From the NCBI GenBank assembly GCA_035048815.1, contig JAUCBN010000034.1:8596737-8660736 (forward strand): a stretch of DNA of 64,000 nt, given 5' to 3'. The notes beneath the pieces are model-generated. The model saw only the letters and a list, made by a program, of their open reading frames with translations, was not told where the DNA came from and searched no databases. The translations under genes were made by a program, and so were the position numbers. The stretch is from Abelmoschus esculentus (Eukaryota; Streptophyta; Magnoliopsida; Malvales; Malvaceae). Positions 12,504 to 23,661 of the stretch are shown one piece after another. Numbering within the stretch: the first letter of the stretch is position 1; each line of letters starts with the position of its first letter.

Positions 12504-12954
12504 TAATTCTATAATAACTGTTAAAAAAAGTAGAAAATAATTGTCATTTTAGAAGTCCAAAAGGCCCCAGGCCCCAGGCCCATATTTGACTTTTGTAAGT
12601 CAGTCAATTAAGACTAGACCAAAGTGCCTAGCTTATGCTAGGCACACCTAGGGGGTCTAGTCCAAGCCTTTGTCTTATATCTAACAATAATAAGAAGGGC
12701 TTCTATATATAAAGCTTTCCAAATCTATGTTCCCAACAAGTTTGGGATATTTTACTTTTCATCTCATTTTTTCCAACATCATGGGTGTTACATTGATCAA
12801 CAATTTATCATTCACCCATTGAACATTTTGAGCATGTAAATATACAAATTTTATCTACTCTTGTAGTAGATTAATAATCCACTTAGTCTTAAATAATTTG
12901 ACTAATGGAACCCACTCAAATTTAAGCTCTAAAAAGACCATGTACCATACCATT
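12504..12954. other. Intergenic segment, possible LTR remnant
   Basis: No coding region is seen. It contains a palindromic stretch around GTGCCTAGCTTATGCTAGGCAC (12627-12648) and a TATA-like CTATATATAAAG near 12701. The composition is LTR-like, but no terminal TG/CA pair with target duplication could be fixed. Confidence 0.35.
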
Positions 12955-14018
12955 TTTCCAACAATCTTATCGTTCTTGATTCCCGATGATGAGTATCATT
13001 CAAGAAAAGAATTCCTTACGGCCACTTTTTCTGTTGGTATTGTGGACATCTCCACATTTGTAGGGTGTTGCTTGAAAGCTTCATAGAGTTTCAAACTCAC
13101 TTTCAATTGCATATCCATCCTTTGTGTTGTTTCCAGAACACTCAGGGCCTCATTTTCTTGGTGGATAGCAATGACAGAGACCGTGTGGTGGAGGCAAGGG
13201 ATGCGTTGCGTAAGATGCCGAATAAAGAATATGGTGTTGAATAAGGAAGACCCGTTGAAATATGCTAATAGTGAACTGCTTCCTTTTATTCAAGATGTAT
13301 TTAGATGTTGTTTTGCTCATGTTTGCCAACAAAAAGGGTCTTCATATACCTTTTTTAAAGAAAAAACATCACTCGTGAGAAAACAATTTCTCGAATTTTA
13401 CCCGTTGGAATGCTATGTATGCGATGGAAGTCTGATGCATAAATATTTCTTATTTTTTCGTAAGAATTAATTGTAAAGGATTGGGGAAGAAATATAACAT
13501 GGGTTAGTTATAACATATTGTTCCATAAAAATTAGTTAGTTGTAACGTATTTTGTACTAAAAGATTACGATATATAAATATTGTTGCGTCACCATATTAT
13601 CAAATCCGCAGTAGCGCAACGGTTAAAATTCTTTTTCGAATTTCCGGGTTCAACTCTTGGCTGCGAAAAATAATTTTGCAATGGAAAATTTATTTTTTTT
13701 CTTCTCCAAAAATAATAGATTGAACATCAGAGAATTACTGGGTTTTGGATTATTCATCTTTCTCTTCATCCAAGTTCTTAAAACATGTTAATAGATCCAT
13801 CGAATTAAATTGCTCTTCAACTATATATTCAAACTCTTTGTCTTTGTTATTTCTTAACCTCTCATTGCTTGTGGTTTGATTATATCTGAATCATTCCGAG
13901 CTTTTGTTTTTCACTTTCCCTCTTCTTTTTCTTCTCCATTCTCTTAGTTTTAGATTTTTGGGATTGAATTTGCTACCAAATTGATGTATTTGGTTTCTAA
14001 TTTCTTTGGGTTTTGACT
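12955..14018 (+). pseudogene. ARF GTPase pseudogene fragment, array unit A
   Basis: ADP-ribosylation factors are small membrane-traffic GTPases. This unit holds the conserved stretch QNTQG-LIFLVD-SNDRDRVVEARD (about 13130-13205), with a one-base disruption between QNTQ and LIF. After an intron-like spacer comes a decayed stretch corresponding to the D-V-V-L-L-V-F-A-N-K-Q-D region (about 13300-13345). A tRNA-like module at 13603-13676 and about 340 bp of non-coding DNA complete the unit. The P-loop and switch regions are absent. It cannot make a GTPase. Confidence 0.82.
13603..13676 (+). tRNA. tRNA-like sequence (probable pseudogene or SINE head)
   Basis: This is the best copy of the module. 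TCCGCAG pairs with CTGCGAA as an acceptor stem, TAGCGCAACGGTTA looks like a D-arm/A-box, AAATTC...GAATTT forms an anticodon-like stem, and CCGGGTTCAACTCTTGG forms a T-arm with a B-box-like core. The anticodon loop has an abnormal length, so I do not assign an anticodon. It is more likely a pseudogene or SINE head than a working tRNA gene. Confidence 0.4.
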
Positions 14019-14838
14019 TTTTCTGTTGGTATTGTGGACATCTCCACATTTGTAGGGTGTTGCTTGAAAGCTTCATAGAGTTTCAAACTCACTTTCAATT
14101 GCATATCCATCCTTTGTGTTGTTTCCAGAACACTCAGGGCCTCATTTTCTTGGTGGATAGCAATGACAGAGACCGTGTGGTGGAGGCAAGGGATGCGTTG
14201 CGTAAGATGCCGAATAAAGAATATGGTGTTGAATAAGGAAGACCCGTTGAAATATGCTAACAGTGAACTGCTTCCTTTTATTCAAGATGTATTTAGATGT
14301 TGTTTTGCTCGTGTTTGCCAACAAAAAGGGTCTTCCTATACCTTTTTTAAAGAAAAAACATCACTCGTGAGAAAACAACTTCTCGAATTTTACCCGTTGG
14401 AATGCTATGTATGCGATGGAAGTCTGATGCATAAATATTTCTTATTTTTTCGTAAGAATTAATTATAATGGATTGGGGAAGAAATATAACATGGGTTAGT
14501 TATAACATATTGTTCCATAAAAATTAGTTAGTTGTAGATTGAACATCAGAGAATTGCATGATTTTGGATTATTCATCTTTTATTTCATCCAAGTTATTAA
14601 AACATGTTAATAGATCCATCAAATTAAATTACTTTTCAACCATATATTCAAAATCTTTGTCTTTAATATGTTTTAACCTCTTATTGCTTATGGTTTGATT
14701 ATATGTGAATAATTCTGAGTTTTTATTTTTCACTTTCCCTTTTCTTTTTCTTTTCCATTTTTTTAGTTTTAGATATTTGGGATTGAATTTGCTACCAAAT
14801 TGATGTATTTGGTTTCTAATTTCTTTGGGTTTTGACTA
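14019..14838 (+). pseudogene. ARF GTPase pseudogene fragment, array unit B
   Basis: This unit is nearly identical to unit A over about 500 bp. The frame at 14006-14236 reads CFQNTQGLIFLVDSNDRDRV and continues VEARDALRKM, a clear match to the central ARF exon without the frame break of unit A. The P-loop, switch and NKxD exons are absent or broken. The unit lacks the tRNA-like module, passing straight to the spacer after TTAGTTAGTTGTAG. The very high similarity to unit A suggests a recent duplication or gene conversion. Confidence 0.85.
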
Positions 14839-15952
14839 TAGCAATATAACAATGTTTAGAGGGATACTTCAAGAAGCTTTAGTTTGTAGAATAAAAATTA
14901 TTATGCAGTCTCATTCTTGATTCTCGATGATGAGTATCATTCAAGACAAGAATTCTTTAGGGCCATTTTTTTTGTTGGTTTTGTGGACATTCCACATTTG
15001 TATTGTGTTGCCTCAAAGCTTCATAGAGTTTCAAACTTACTTTCAATTCCATATTCATCCTTTGTGTTGTTTCCAAAACATTCAGTGACTCATTTTCTTG
15101 GTGGATAGCAATGACAGATACCGTGTGGTGGAGGCAAGGAATGAGATGCTGACTAAAGTATATCAAGTTGAATAAGGAAGATCCACTGAAATATGCTAAC
15201 ATTGAACCGCTTCCTTTTATTTAAGATGTATTGAGATGTTTATTTGCTTGTGTTTGCCAAGAAACAAGATCTTCATATATATTTTTAAAGAAAAAAATCA
15301 CTAATGGAATAATAATTCCTCGAGTTTTACCCTTTTAAATGTTATGTATGCGATCGAAGTCTGATGGATAAATATTTCTTATTTTTTTGTTAGAATTAAT
15401 TATAATAGATTGAGGATGCAACATATCATGGATTAGTTATAATATATTTTTCCATAAAAATTAGTTAATTATAACATATTTGGTACTAAAACATTACGGC
15501 ATATAAATATTGTTGCGTCACCATATTATCAAATCCGTAGTAACGCAATGTTTAAAATTCTCTTTTGAATTTTCAGGTTCAACTTTCGATTACAAAAAAT
15601 AATTTTGCAATGGAAAATTTATTTTTTCTTTTCCAAAAATAATTGATTGGACATCAAAGAATTATTGGGTTTTGGATTATTCATATTTTCTTTCATCCAA
15701 GTTCTTAAAACATGTTAATAGATCCATCAAATTAAATTACTTTTCAACTATATATTCAAACTCTTTGTCTTTCTTATTTCTTAACCTCTTATTGCTTATG
15801 GTTTAATTATATATGAATAATTTTTACTTTTTATTTTTCACTTTTCCTCTTCTTTTTCCTTTCAATTTTTTTTTTAGTTTTAGATTTTTGGGATTGAATT
15901 TGCTACCAAATTGATGTATTTGGTTTCTAATTTCTTTGGTTTCTGACTTTTG
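14839..15952 (+). pseudogene. ARF GTPase pseudogene fragment, array unit C
   Basis: The same order as units A and B is present but more diverged. The SNDRDRVVEARD-type stretch (as SNDRYRVVEAR) is at about 15103-15140, followed by the intron-like spacer and a degraded LVFA-K-QDL region near 15240-15275. A tRNA-like module lies at 15533-15602. The unit opens with a leader (TAGAGGGATACTTCA...) that recurs at 15968 and 23260, which helps define the true repeat boundary. Confidence 0.78.
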
Positions 15953-16433
15953 CAATATAATAATTTTTAGAGGAATACTTCATGAAGCTTTAGTTTGTAG
16001 AATGAATAATATTATGCAATCTCATCATTCTTGATACCCGATGATGAGTATCATTCAAGAAAAGAAATCCTTATGGCCACTTTTTTTGTTGGTATTGTGG
16101 ACATCTCCAAATTTGTATTGTGTTGCTTGAAAGCTATATAGAGTTTCAAACTTACTTTAAATTGCATATCCATCCTTTTTTTTTTGTTTCCAGAACACTC
16201 AGGGTCTCATTTTCTTGGTGGATAGCAATGACAGAGACCGTGTGGTGGATTAAAGGGATGACTTATGTAACATGTTGAATAAAGTATATCAAGTTGAATA
16301 AGGAAGACCCGTTGAAATATGCTAACATTGAACCGTTTCCTTTTATTCAAGATGTATTGAGATGTTGTTTTGCTTGTGTTTGCCAACAAAAAAGATCTTC
16401 ATATATATTTTTAAAGAAAAACATCATGTATGG
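15953..16433 (+). pseudogene. ARF GTPase pseudogene fragment, array unit D (truncated)
   Basis: The leader and the SNDRDRVV stretch (about 16220-16250) are present. The unit is cut at 16433, in AAAGAAAAACATCA, by the Gypsy fragment at 16434-19900. The part after the cut is missing, and the array resumes with unit E at a different point, so sequence was lost as well as interrupted. Confidence 0.78.
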
Positions 16434-19374
16434 CACGTCTATCAAATTTCCATGGTCTTCCAAGCAATAGATGACTAGCGTGCATTGGAACAACGCCGCA
16501 AAGGGTCTCGTCTTTATACCTTCCTATTGATAATGCAATAAGAACTTGCTTGTAACCTTAAGTTCTCCTTCATCGTTAAAACACTGCAACTAAGAGGGAT
16601 GTGGATGCTTTGTTGTTGCTAATCCAAGCTTTTCTACCATAAAAGTACTTGCAACATTAGTACAACTGCCTCCATCTATAATGAAAAAAGCATACCTTTC
16701 CTCTGATGTGGCAGCAAGTGTGGAAGATATTCTCGTATTGTTCGTCTTCTTCTTTTGATTGCATGCTTAGGGTTCTTTTGATAATGAGGGCCTCTTCTTC
16801 CGTTGCATTCTCCAATTCATCATCATCATCTTCCAGTATAGAAGCAACATCATCTTCCTCCTCATGTTCTGATTCAACTTCTTCATCATCACGAAGAAGC
16901 ATGGTATTGTGGTTTGGATATTGGTTTGCAATATGTCCTCGCCCCAAACATTTGAAGCATTTTATGTCTTGAGAACGATTTAGAATGGCTAAAGACTTAC
17001 CCTTGCTAGGTTCGACAATGGGCTTGCTTCATTTGGGTGGTCCTCCTCTTTCAAGGGAAAGAATTGGAGGACTCCATTTGTATGAACTTTTCCCCCATCT
17101 TGGTGTTGCTCCCCCATAGGATCATGCGGCACCCTTATTTTTGAGTTGCTTCTCCACTTTTATGGCCATGTGCACCATGTCTTTAATCTCCACATAATGC
17201 TTTAATTCGAACATATTGGCAATATTGGGATCAACTCCCGCTAGAAACCTTGCCATGGAAGCTTCTTTGTCCTCGTCTATATTGGCACGAATCATAGCCA
17301 CCTCCATCTCTTTGTGGTAGTCTTCAACACTCCAGTTACCTTGTGTGGTTTTGGAGACGATTGGTGAAGGCTAGGAGTCTTATGCTTTTACAATGAAGCA
17401 TTCATCCATTCACCTTTTGCAAATTGTAGTATTTAAGATGTCGAACCGACATGGATTGGCTTTACTTACGCAATTTATTATTCCTACACAATGAAAAACT
17501 AAAAACAAAAATAATTGAGTTTGAATGATAACTAAGAAAACTAATTAAAACGATAAAGATAAGTGATCACGAAATCAAGGATGGAGAAGTGGGCCAGGTT
17601 AGATTGTTTCGTAGTGTGGAATCGGAATGTAATTGTCTCGTTAATATTAATGCAAAAGGTTGAAGTGTCGCTGCGGCGGGTTGCACTAAGGGTCGCCTTG
17701 GTTGCCTAGGCGGGGTTATGCCTTGTCGATAATTCAAAAACTCATAGTTCGATAGAGCATCCAAACTTGTCTCCTCCTTATCCTTAAGCGAAGAAAACTA
17801 TTGAAACCCACGTCTTGATGATACCTCCCAGCGTGAATCAAGGGTGAATAACAACAGATTGTATGCTTCCTTTTAGTCACTGAAATCCTGGTTGGCTTAT
17901 CTCTAAGCCGGATTAGTCGATGCCCATGAGAAAATACCGTATTCTCTCATTTCGTGATCCTAACTCTCCCGATATTAGACAAATGGGTTTTTCCTCGCAA
18001 ACTTATCTTTCAAGCTCGTATGCAAAGAAGAGTATGAACCATGAGAGAATAAAATATGAATCAAGAACTTGCATTAATAAGAACTAAACAAATTATAAAT
18101 TTTCTTCCACAACTACTCCACAACTAACCTAAACCCAAGGGGGACGATGGAGGAATTTAGGGTTTTCTATGAAAACTTGATTCCGAGATATCTTTCTCTC
18201 TACATAGGCTATGTATTTATAAACTTAACCTAGGGCAAACCTTTCCAAAGTAGGAATTCAACTAGGAGTAAAACACAAGTTAAGTACATAAATAAAAGAT
18301 CTTTTTTTTTTATTTCCTAGTTTTTTCCTATAAGGATTCTTTTCCCACTTGGTTTTGACCTTGACTTTCCATGTGTTTCTCAGCTCTGATTTCTATGTTG
18401 CTTGTCTTAAAGCTTTCACCTTGTTTTTCTCTTTAGATCACCTATCATATCAACATTTGTTTTCCAGGTGCTGCCTTGGTAACGGTTGCCGCGACGGGTT
18501 GCTGTCATAATGGTCTCGTCTCGGAACTACTTTAGTACAATTCTTTTGGCCTAATTTGCTCATTTCTCAGCGTAGCATGTCGCTGTAATGTCTGATGGCA
18601 AATCTTGATTGCAATTGTCATTTTGCTGCCATGGCAACCTCCGCCGAGGCAAACTCCATCGTGGCAACCTCCGCCGAGGCAACCTTCTGCTGTGGCATTT
18701 TACCTTTCAAGGCATAAAAACAATAGCAGTACCATTTTTCTACCAAATATTGCATAAATTTTGTAATTGGATGTATCAATGCTGAATTGTAGAAAATATG
18801 CAGTAATGATCAATATTGCCACTCAAATAACCCGAAAACTAACAATAGTTAAAGAAAAATAGGCCTATAAAATAGGACTTTTATTCACTTGTCAACGATT
18901 GAACAACTTTCGATGGTAGTGATTTGGAATGAAACGCCTCTTCATCACTGCCTTTATTTCGTTCCATGTTGAGATGGGTCTCTCTCCATTACGCCTCCTA
19001 CTTGATGTCAATTGAACCCACCAAATTAATGTATAATCTATGAACTTAGTGGCGGCTAATTTTACCTTTTAATGCTCGGAGTAATTGTGGCACTCGAAGA
19101 TGTGCTCGATTTTCTTTTCCCAAGATACATAAGCCTCAAGATCTGTTTTGCCTTGCAATGGTGGAATGTTAATCTTGATGTTGTTTAAATCTTCATCCAC
19201 TCGTGGGCAGGCTCTTTTGCACCTAGGCACTTGTCTCCTCAAACTCTGTTGGGAGATTTGTCCGTCTTCTTGTTCATCGACCACATCGTTATCATATTCT
19301 TCCTCGTAGTCTGAATTTTGCCTCCTTTGAGATCTTTCCTCTAATTTTTCTAGCAACTCTTGCATCACCCCCAA
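16434..19374 (-). pseudogene. Gypsy gag and protease start (interrupted)
   Basis: Reading from 19374 down, the gag N-terminus contains an acidic stretch and then IKINIPPLQGKTDLEAYVSW, the usual start of the retrotransposon gag domain. After the inserted solo LTR the frame resumes with SVEDYHKEMEVAMIRANI and continues to about 17122. At 16950-16657 come the zinc-knuckle end (LGRGHIANQYPN), an acidic linker, and the protease start (HTCCHIRGKVC). The fragment ends at GRPWKFDRRAIHD near 16434. Gag builds the particle and protease would cut the polyprotein. Frame breaks and truncation make it inactive. Confidence 0.82.
17362..18894 (-). repeat. Solo LTR (4.1-kb element family), TSD ACGAT
   Basis: It begins TGGTGAAGGCTAGGAGTC and ends TTCACTTGTCA, matching the LTRs at 44210-45618. 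The five bases ACGAT occur on both sides (17357-17361 and 18895-18899), and gag continues across when the LTR is removed. The orientation follows the family, whose element reads on the minus strand. Confidence 0.92.
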
Positions 19375-19457
19375 CCTTTGTTACAACAATCTGTTCATTT
19401 CTCTAATAATATCTTGAAGATTGATATTTATTGCATCCATGTTAATATTATATTGCC

Positions 19458-19900
19458 CGATCGTGATTCTAGTAAGAACAGATTCCTCAAGAATTAGTAT
19501 GCGATAATTGCATAAACATGAAGCATAAGAACAACAAAAATATTAAAAAAATAATGGAAGTGTAATGGTATGATGATTATATGAAATGAATGAAATAGTT
19601 TATTAAATGACTAGATGAACTACTTCCCTAAATGAACTAGATACTTAAATACTATGCATGCTTAAATGATCAGCACGCTTATTCAATGCATTGATATATA
19701 TATATATATAAAATTTAAATTCTCATGCAAAATTATGCATAATCAAAATAAAGTGATCCTCCCTTGTTAATCACACTTTCCAACGTTCAAAGCTTGATGT
19801 GAACAAGCTTTCCATGGTTGATTGAAACTTCTTGGCCCTTGTACATGTGATGGGGCCACTTGGGTACTTCTCTGGGTCATTGTCATTGGTGTTCATATCA
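19458..19900 (-). repeat. LTR of the Gypsy fragment
   Basis: In element sense it runs from TGATATGAACACC (19900 downward) to ACGATCG near 19458, about 443 bp. It contains an (AT)n run at 19694-19711. Its inner end resembles 63396-63450. No target duplication can be tested because the other end of the element is lost. Confidence 0.65.
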
Positions 19901-20540
19901 TTTTTTGTTGGTATTGTGGACATATCCACATTTGTATTGTGTTGCTTGAAAGCTTCATAGAGTTTCAAACTCACTTTCAATTGCATATTCATCCTTTGTG
20001 AAAACAGAAACAGAATGCGTAGCATAATAGATTAGGATTTAGGACATGATGAGGATCATTTAAAAAATAAATATGTATCCAACATTTTTGTTGTTTCCAT
20101 AACACTCAGGGTCTCATTTTCTTGGTGGATAGCAATGACAGAGATCGTTTGGTGGAGACAAGGGATGAATTGCGTAAGATGTTTAATGAAATATATCAAG
20201 TTTAATAAGGAAGACCCATTGAAATATTTTAATAGTGAACTGCTTCCTTTTATTCAAGATGTATTGAGATGTTGTTTTGCTTGTATTTGCCAACAAATAA
20301 GATCTTCCCAATACATGAAATGTTGCTAAAATAACCGATAATCTTGGTCTTCATTTTGTCCTCTAATGACACTGGTAAACGTTCCATCATTTGTTCATAT
20401 TTCTCCTTGCATGAGATATTGTTTAAACTCTTTCAATCATGCAATTCTCTGATGTCGTCTTGTGTCAATTACAGATATATCCAAACTACATGTGCAACCT
20501 TCAACAACCCTTCAAATATATTAGTAAAACATTGAAAATT
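19901..20540 (+). pseudogene. ARF GTPase pseudogene fragment, array unit E
   Basis: This unit holds the most 3' ARF exons. The QNTQGLIFLVDSNDRDR stretch is at 20095-20150, the NK-DLP region with the following ITDNLGLHFVL at about 20285-20365, and, after an intron-like segment of about 105 bp ending in TCAATTACAG, the last-exon start YIQTTCATF at about 20472-20500. Intact ARFs have an equivalent WYIQSTCAT segment. Keeping an intron between these exons shows the copies derive from genomic DNA and not from mRNA. Stops and frameshifts are present. Confidence 0.84.
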
Positions 20541-21663
20541 CAAATATATTTGTGTCGTATATATATCTATATCCTTCACTCACACCCTAGCCCAAGTAAC
20601 ATTGGAAAAAAAATGTTCCATCTTAGAATAAATACTTGTCCTTTGAAGATGATGGAATGAACGGTATATAGATCATATTCGTATTAGATGTCATAAATAG
20701 CTTACGCATTCGCTTTTGTGCATTGTTTTGTTTCCTATTTTAGGCATGAGATGATTGATGTTGCAGTTGTTAGTTATCAACTCTGGAAACCAAGGACTAA
20801 GAGCTTCAACTCAATCCGGTAGTTTTTGTAGTGAAAGAATGTTCGGTTTGTTTGATTGACCTCTTCATTAGCCAATACTTGTAAACAACACTTAAATCAC
20901 TACAGCCTTTCAAAATCGGACATCTCTCATTACCACTCTGTTTTTCTTTCTTTCATAAGGATTTTAGATGAATTTTCATGTTTCTTCACTTTGTTTATGT
21001 CGTCTTTAAACGTCCATTAAACACAAATAAACTTTAAACTCTAACATGGTGTGTCTTATGAATTCTAGGTAACCAGAGAGTTTTACTTGAACATAGAAGA
21101 ATTCATTGAAGCAGTTGTAGTAATTATTGAGTCAAAGGTTCAGAAATCGGTTTTGAGCTGTTAGACACTTCAATTATGTTGTTTCTCAGGTGAATTTTGA
21201 TATTAGAAGACTTCTTTTCTTGTTTTGACGCACCCTGTCAGGACTTCATTGAACTTTTCTTTTGATTTAAAAGTGTCAAGTTTGGTAGAAACAAATCATA
21301 CCTTCCATTTCAAATCTAATAACATGAATGGGACATGCTTAGATTACCTTGAGTAACAAGATATAAACCATGAACTCATTTTTTTTACTGTATTTTAGAA
21401 TCATTAGATCTGATGTACAGTTTTTGAAGTTGATAAATTTTGTATTCTCCATAAATCAGAAACCGATTTCAAGATCTTGACATTTATTATATCTTTGATA
21501 AACCCTAAACTTATTCTACATCTCGACATCTCAATCGACAAAACTTCCCTCTTCTTTGTTGGACCTTTGCTATGACTCCTATTTTCTTTATTATGACTCC
21601 TTTTTTTTACATGTCAATTAGAAACCTTTGTTACTTAATATCATTGTGTTAGTATATTAACTA
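20541..21663. other. Intergenic DNA
   Basis: No domain is recognisable on either strand. It may include decayed intron or 3' flank of the ARF gene, but I cannot show it. Confidence 0.5.
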
Positions 21664-21735
21664 ATCCGCAATAGCACAATTGTTAAATTCTCTTTTGAAT
21701 TCCCGAATTCAACTCCTTATTGTGGAAATTAGTTT
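21664..21735 (+). repeat. tRNA-like module (degenerate)
   Basis: It reads TCCGCAATAGCACAATTGTTA at the start and ends CCGAATTCAACTCCTTATTGTGGA. The layout is that of 13603-13676, but the T-stem is weaker. Confidence 0.45.
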
Positions 21736-21769
21736 AGAAATAGAAAAATTATTTTTTCCTCTTCAACAT

Positions 21770-21995
21770 TATGACAGATGATAATCATCATTTAAGAATT
21801 GAATTTGTATATAATATTTGTGTTGTTTGAAATATGCTACCAGTGAACTTCTTCCTTTTTTCAATAAGAATTTTGATGTTGTTTTGCTTTTGTTTTCCAA
21901 CAAGCAAGATCTTCATATGCAATGAATGTTGCTGAAATAACAGATAATGATTTTGATCTTCATTCCCTCCTCTAACGACACGGGTAAATTAGGAA
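21770..21995 (+). pseudogene. ARF GTPase pseudogene fragment (3' exons)
   Basis: Bases 21865-21990 show a decayed NKQDL region (TCCAACAAGCAAGATCTTCA), then AMNVAEITDNDFDLHSLL. This corresponds to the MNAAEITDKLGLHSL stretch of ARFs. The piece is short and out of frame with the preceding part, and it lacks the P-loop and switch regions. Confidence 0.75.
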
Positions 21996-22389
21996 CCATG
22001 TTTATTCGGGTATCTATTTTATCGGCTCGTGTCTTATCTCGTTACATCCGAGTACCCGCTATTCTGGTATTCATAAAATACGGGTACCCTAACCTTTATC
22101 ACAGTAAACATCGAAATGCGAATATGTCTTAATTTTTTAATTAATATGGGTGAAGAACACTAAAATTAAGTCCAACAATTATTTCGAAACATTAGTCATC
22201 GATGTAATCACAATTTCACATCTTTCTTGCATCTTCGTTCATTCAAGTTATAAATGAAAGTTATGTAAAATAATTTATTGTCATATTACAATAACTCGCC
22301 AGAAATAATTACGATTATCGGTAAAATCCGTTGTAAAAATCCATTTTTGTCCATTTTCGAATTATAATATTTTGAATTTTTTTTATAAA
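21996..22389. other. AT-rich intergenic DNA
   Basis: No gene is seen. A stretch near 22000-22090 repeats CGGGTA(T/C)-type motifs (GGGTATC, GAGTACCC, CGGGTACCC) and may be a remnant of a small repeat. Confidence 0.45.
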
Positions 22390-22682
22390 AAACGCATTTT
22401 CAATTGAACACAACACCGAAATCATCGACAAAAGTTTGCGTTCGGAAGATCAAATTGAAGAAATCAATAGAAAAATTTATTTGGGTTTGCTTTGCATTCA
22501 ATCGGAGACATCGTTAAGACCTAACTTGTCCAAAATTCTTCAAATCTTAAGACCTAAAGACATGGATATGCCTTCCCTGAAAAAACCTCCATTTTCGTAT
22601 GAATCTTCTAGCTGTCATAGTTTTGGAGCAAAATCCCAAGTTATTAATGATAGTTTTTCAGGAAAAATCCCAAACCAATGAT
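22390..22682 (+). pseudogene. Receptor-like kinase C-terminal fragment
   Basis: The frame reads EIIDKSLRSEDQIEEI and then IYLGLLCIQSETSLRPNLSK, ending with a proline-containing tail and a stop at 22680. This matches the last subdomain of plant cysteine-rich or DUF26-type receptor kinases, where LLCTQ...RP-MS is typical and the Arg is structural. No catalytic loop, ATP site or transmembrane part lies upstream, so it is a 3' fragment. It sits between ARF fragments and was probably carried in with them or captured by a rearrangement. Confidence 0.75.
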
Positions 22683-23640
22683 AATTTGCAAAGCCTTGAG
22701 CACCAATGATATATAAATATCGTTGCGATACCATAACATTAAATCTACAGTAGCAAAATGGTTAAAGTTTTGATTTGATTTTCTAGGTTCAACTCTTGGC
22801 TGCGAAAATCAATTTTAGTTTTTCAAATTGAAAATTTATTTTTCTTTTTCTTCTTCAAGAATAATATATTCAAACTCTTTCTTATTTCCTACCCTTTTAT
22901 TACTTGATTATATTTGCATAATTCTGAGTTTTTCCTTTTCTCTTTTTTTTCTTTTTTAATTTTTTAGTTTTAGATTTTTGGGTTAAAATTATTACCAAAT
23001 TGATGTATTTGGTTTTGAATTTCTTTGGGTTGAACTTGAACTTTTGTAGTGAATCAGTATTTTGATGTAAAAGGAGAAGGAGAAGAAAAAGAAGGAGATG
23101 TACATATTAATGGTAGGCCTCGATGCACCTGGTAAAACTATTATTTTCTACAAGCTCAAGCTTCGCGAAATGTGACCACCATCTCAACCATCGTCGAGTT
23201 CATATATTGAACATGAAAAGTGTGCTTTACGGATATACTTCAACAATATCACATGTTTAAAGAGATACTTCATGAAGCTTTAGTTTGTAGAATACAAAAT
23301 ATTCTACAATCTAATCATTGTTGATACTCAATGATGATTCTCATTCAAGAAAAGAGTTCTTTATGGTATTTTTTTTGGTATTGTGGACATCTATATATTT
23401 GTATTGTGGAAGCATAGTTTGCTGAATAAAATATATATCAAATCTAATAAGGAAGAGCCATTAAAATATGCTAATAGTGAAAAAATCTTTTTTTTTTTTC
23501 TGGATGGATTGAAATGTTACTTTGCATGTGTTTGCCAACAAACAAGATCTTCCCAAGAAAATGAAATAGCAGATAATCTCGGTCTTCATTTTCTTCTCCA
23601 GAGGCACACAACACTTGAAATGGTATTATGTTTTATAAAG
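22683..23640 (+). pseudogene. ARF GTPase pseudogene fragment, array unit F with P-loop
   Basis: This is the only unit with the N-terminal exon. From 23098 it reads MYILMVGLDAPGKT and then IIFYKLKLREM, giving the GxxxxGKT P-loop that binds GTP phosphates. After a shift of one base it continues VTTISTIVEF, matching the switch I region of ARFs. At 23527-23560 VFANKQDLP gives the NKxD guanine-specificity motif, followed by ENEIADNLGLHFLLQRH at about 23560-23612. Stops and frameshifts, and the absence of the switch II DxGGQ motif, mean it is not functional. Confidence 0.88.
22741..22810 (+). repeat. tRNA-like module (degenerate)
   Basis: It reads AATCTACAGTAGCAAAATGG, ends GGTTCAACTCTTGGCTGCGA, and is preceded by the same GTTGCG-TACCATA leader as other copies. 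The B-box-like part is well kept. Confidence 0.5.
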
Positions 23641-23661
23641 TACTTTACAAATTTGTATCTA

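Larger units (their letters stand above)
16434..19900 (-). mobile_element. Gypsy element fragment (LTR-gag-protease start)
   Basis: A minus-strand fragment: one LTR at 19458-19900, then gag, zinc knuckle and the start of protease, ending at 16434 in the middle of protease. The rest of pol and the second LTR are absent. A solo LTR of another family (17362-18894, TSD ACGAT) is inserted in gag. The LTR has the same internal end (GATCGTGATTCTAGTAAGAA) as the LTR entering the window at 63396, so both belong to one family. Confidence 0.8.

Noticed and set aside
12541..12954. Solo LTR between Copia flank and ARF array
   Set aside because: Promoter-like composition and palindromes, but no matching TG/CA ends or target duplication.
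13171..13470. Nearly identical 99-residue frames at 13171-13470 and 14163-14462
   Set aside because: They read the ARF exon and intron in the wrong phase. Their similarity reflects DNA duplication and not protein conservation.
16706..16972. Serine-rich + strand frame
   Set aside because: It is the antisense shadow of the acidic linker and zinc-knuckle region of the minus-strand gag.
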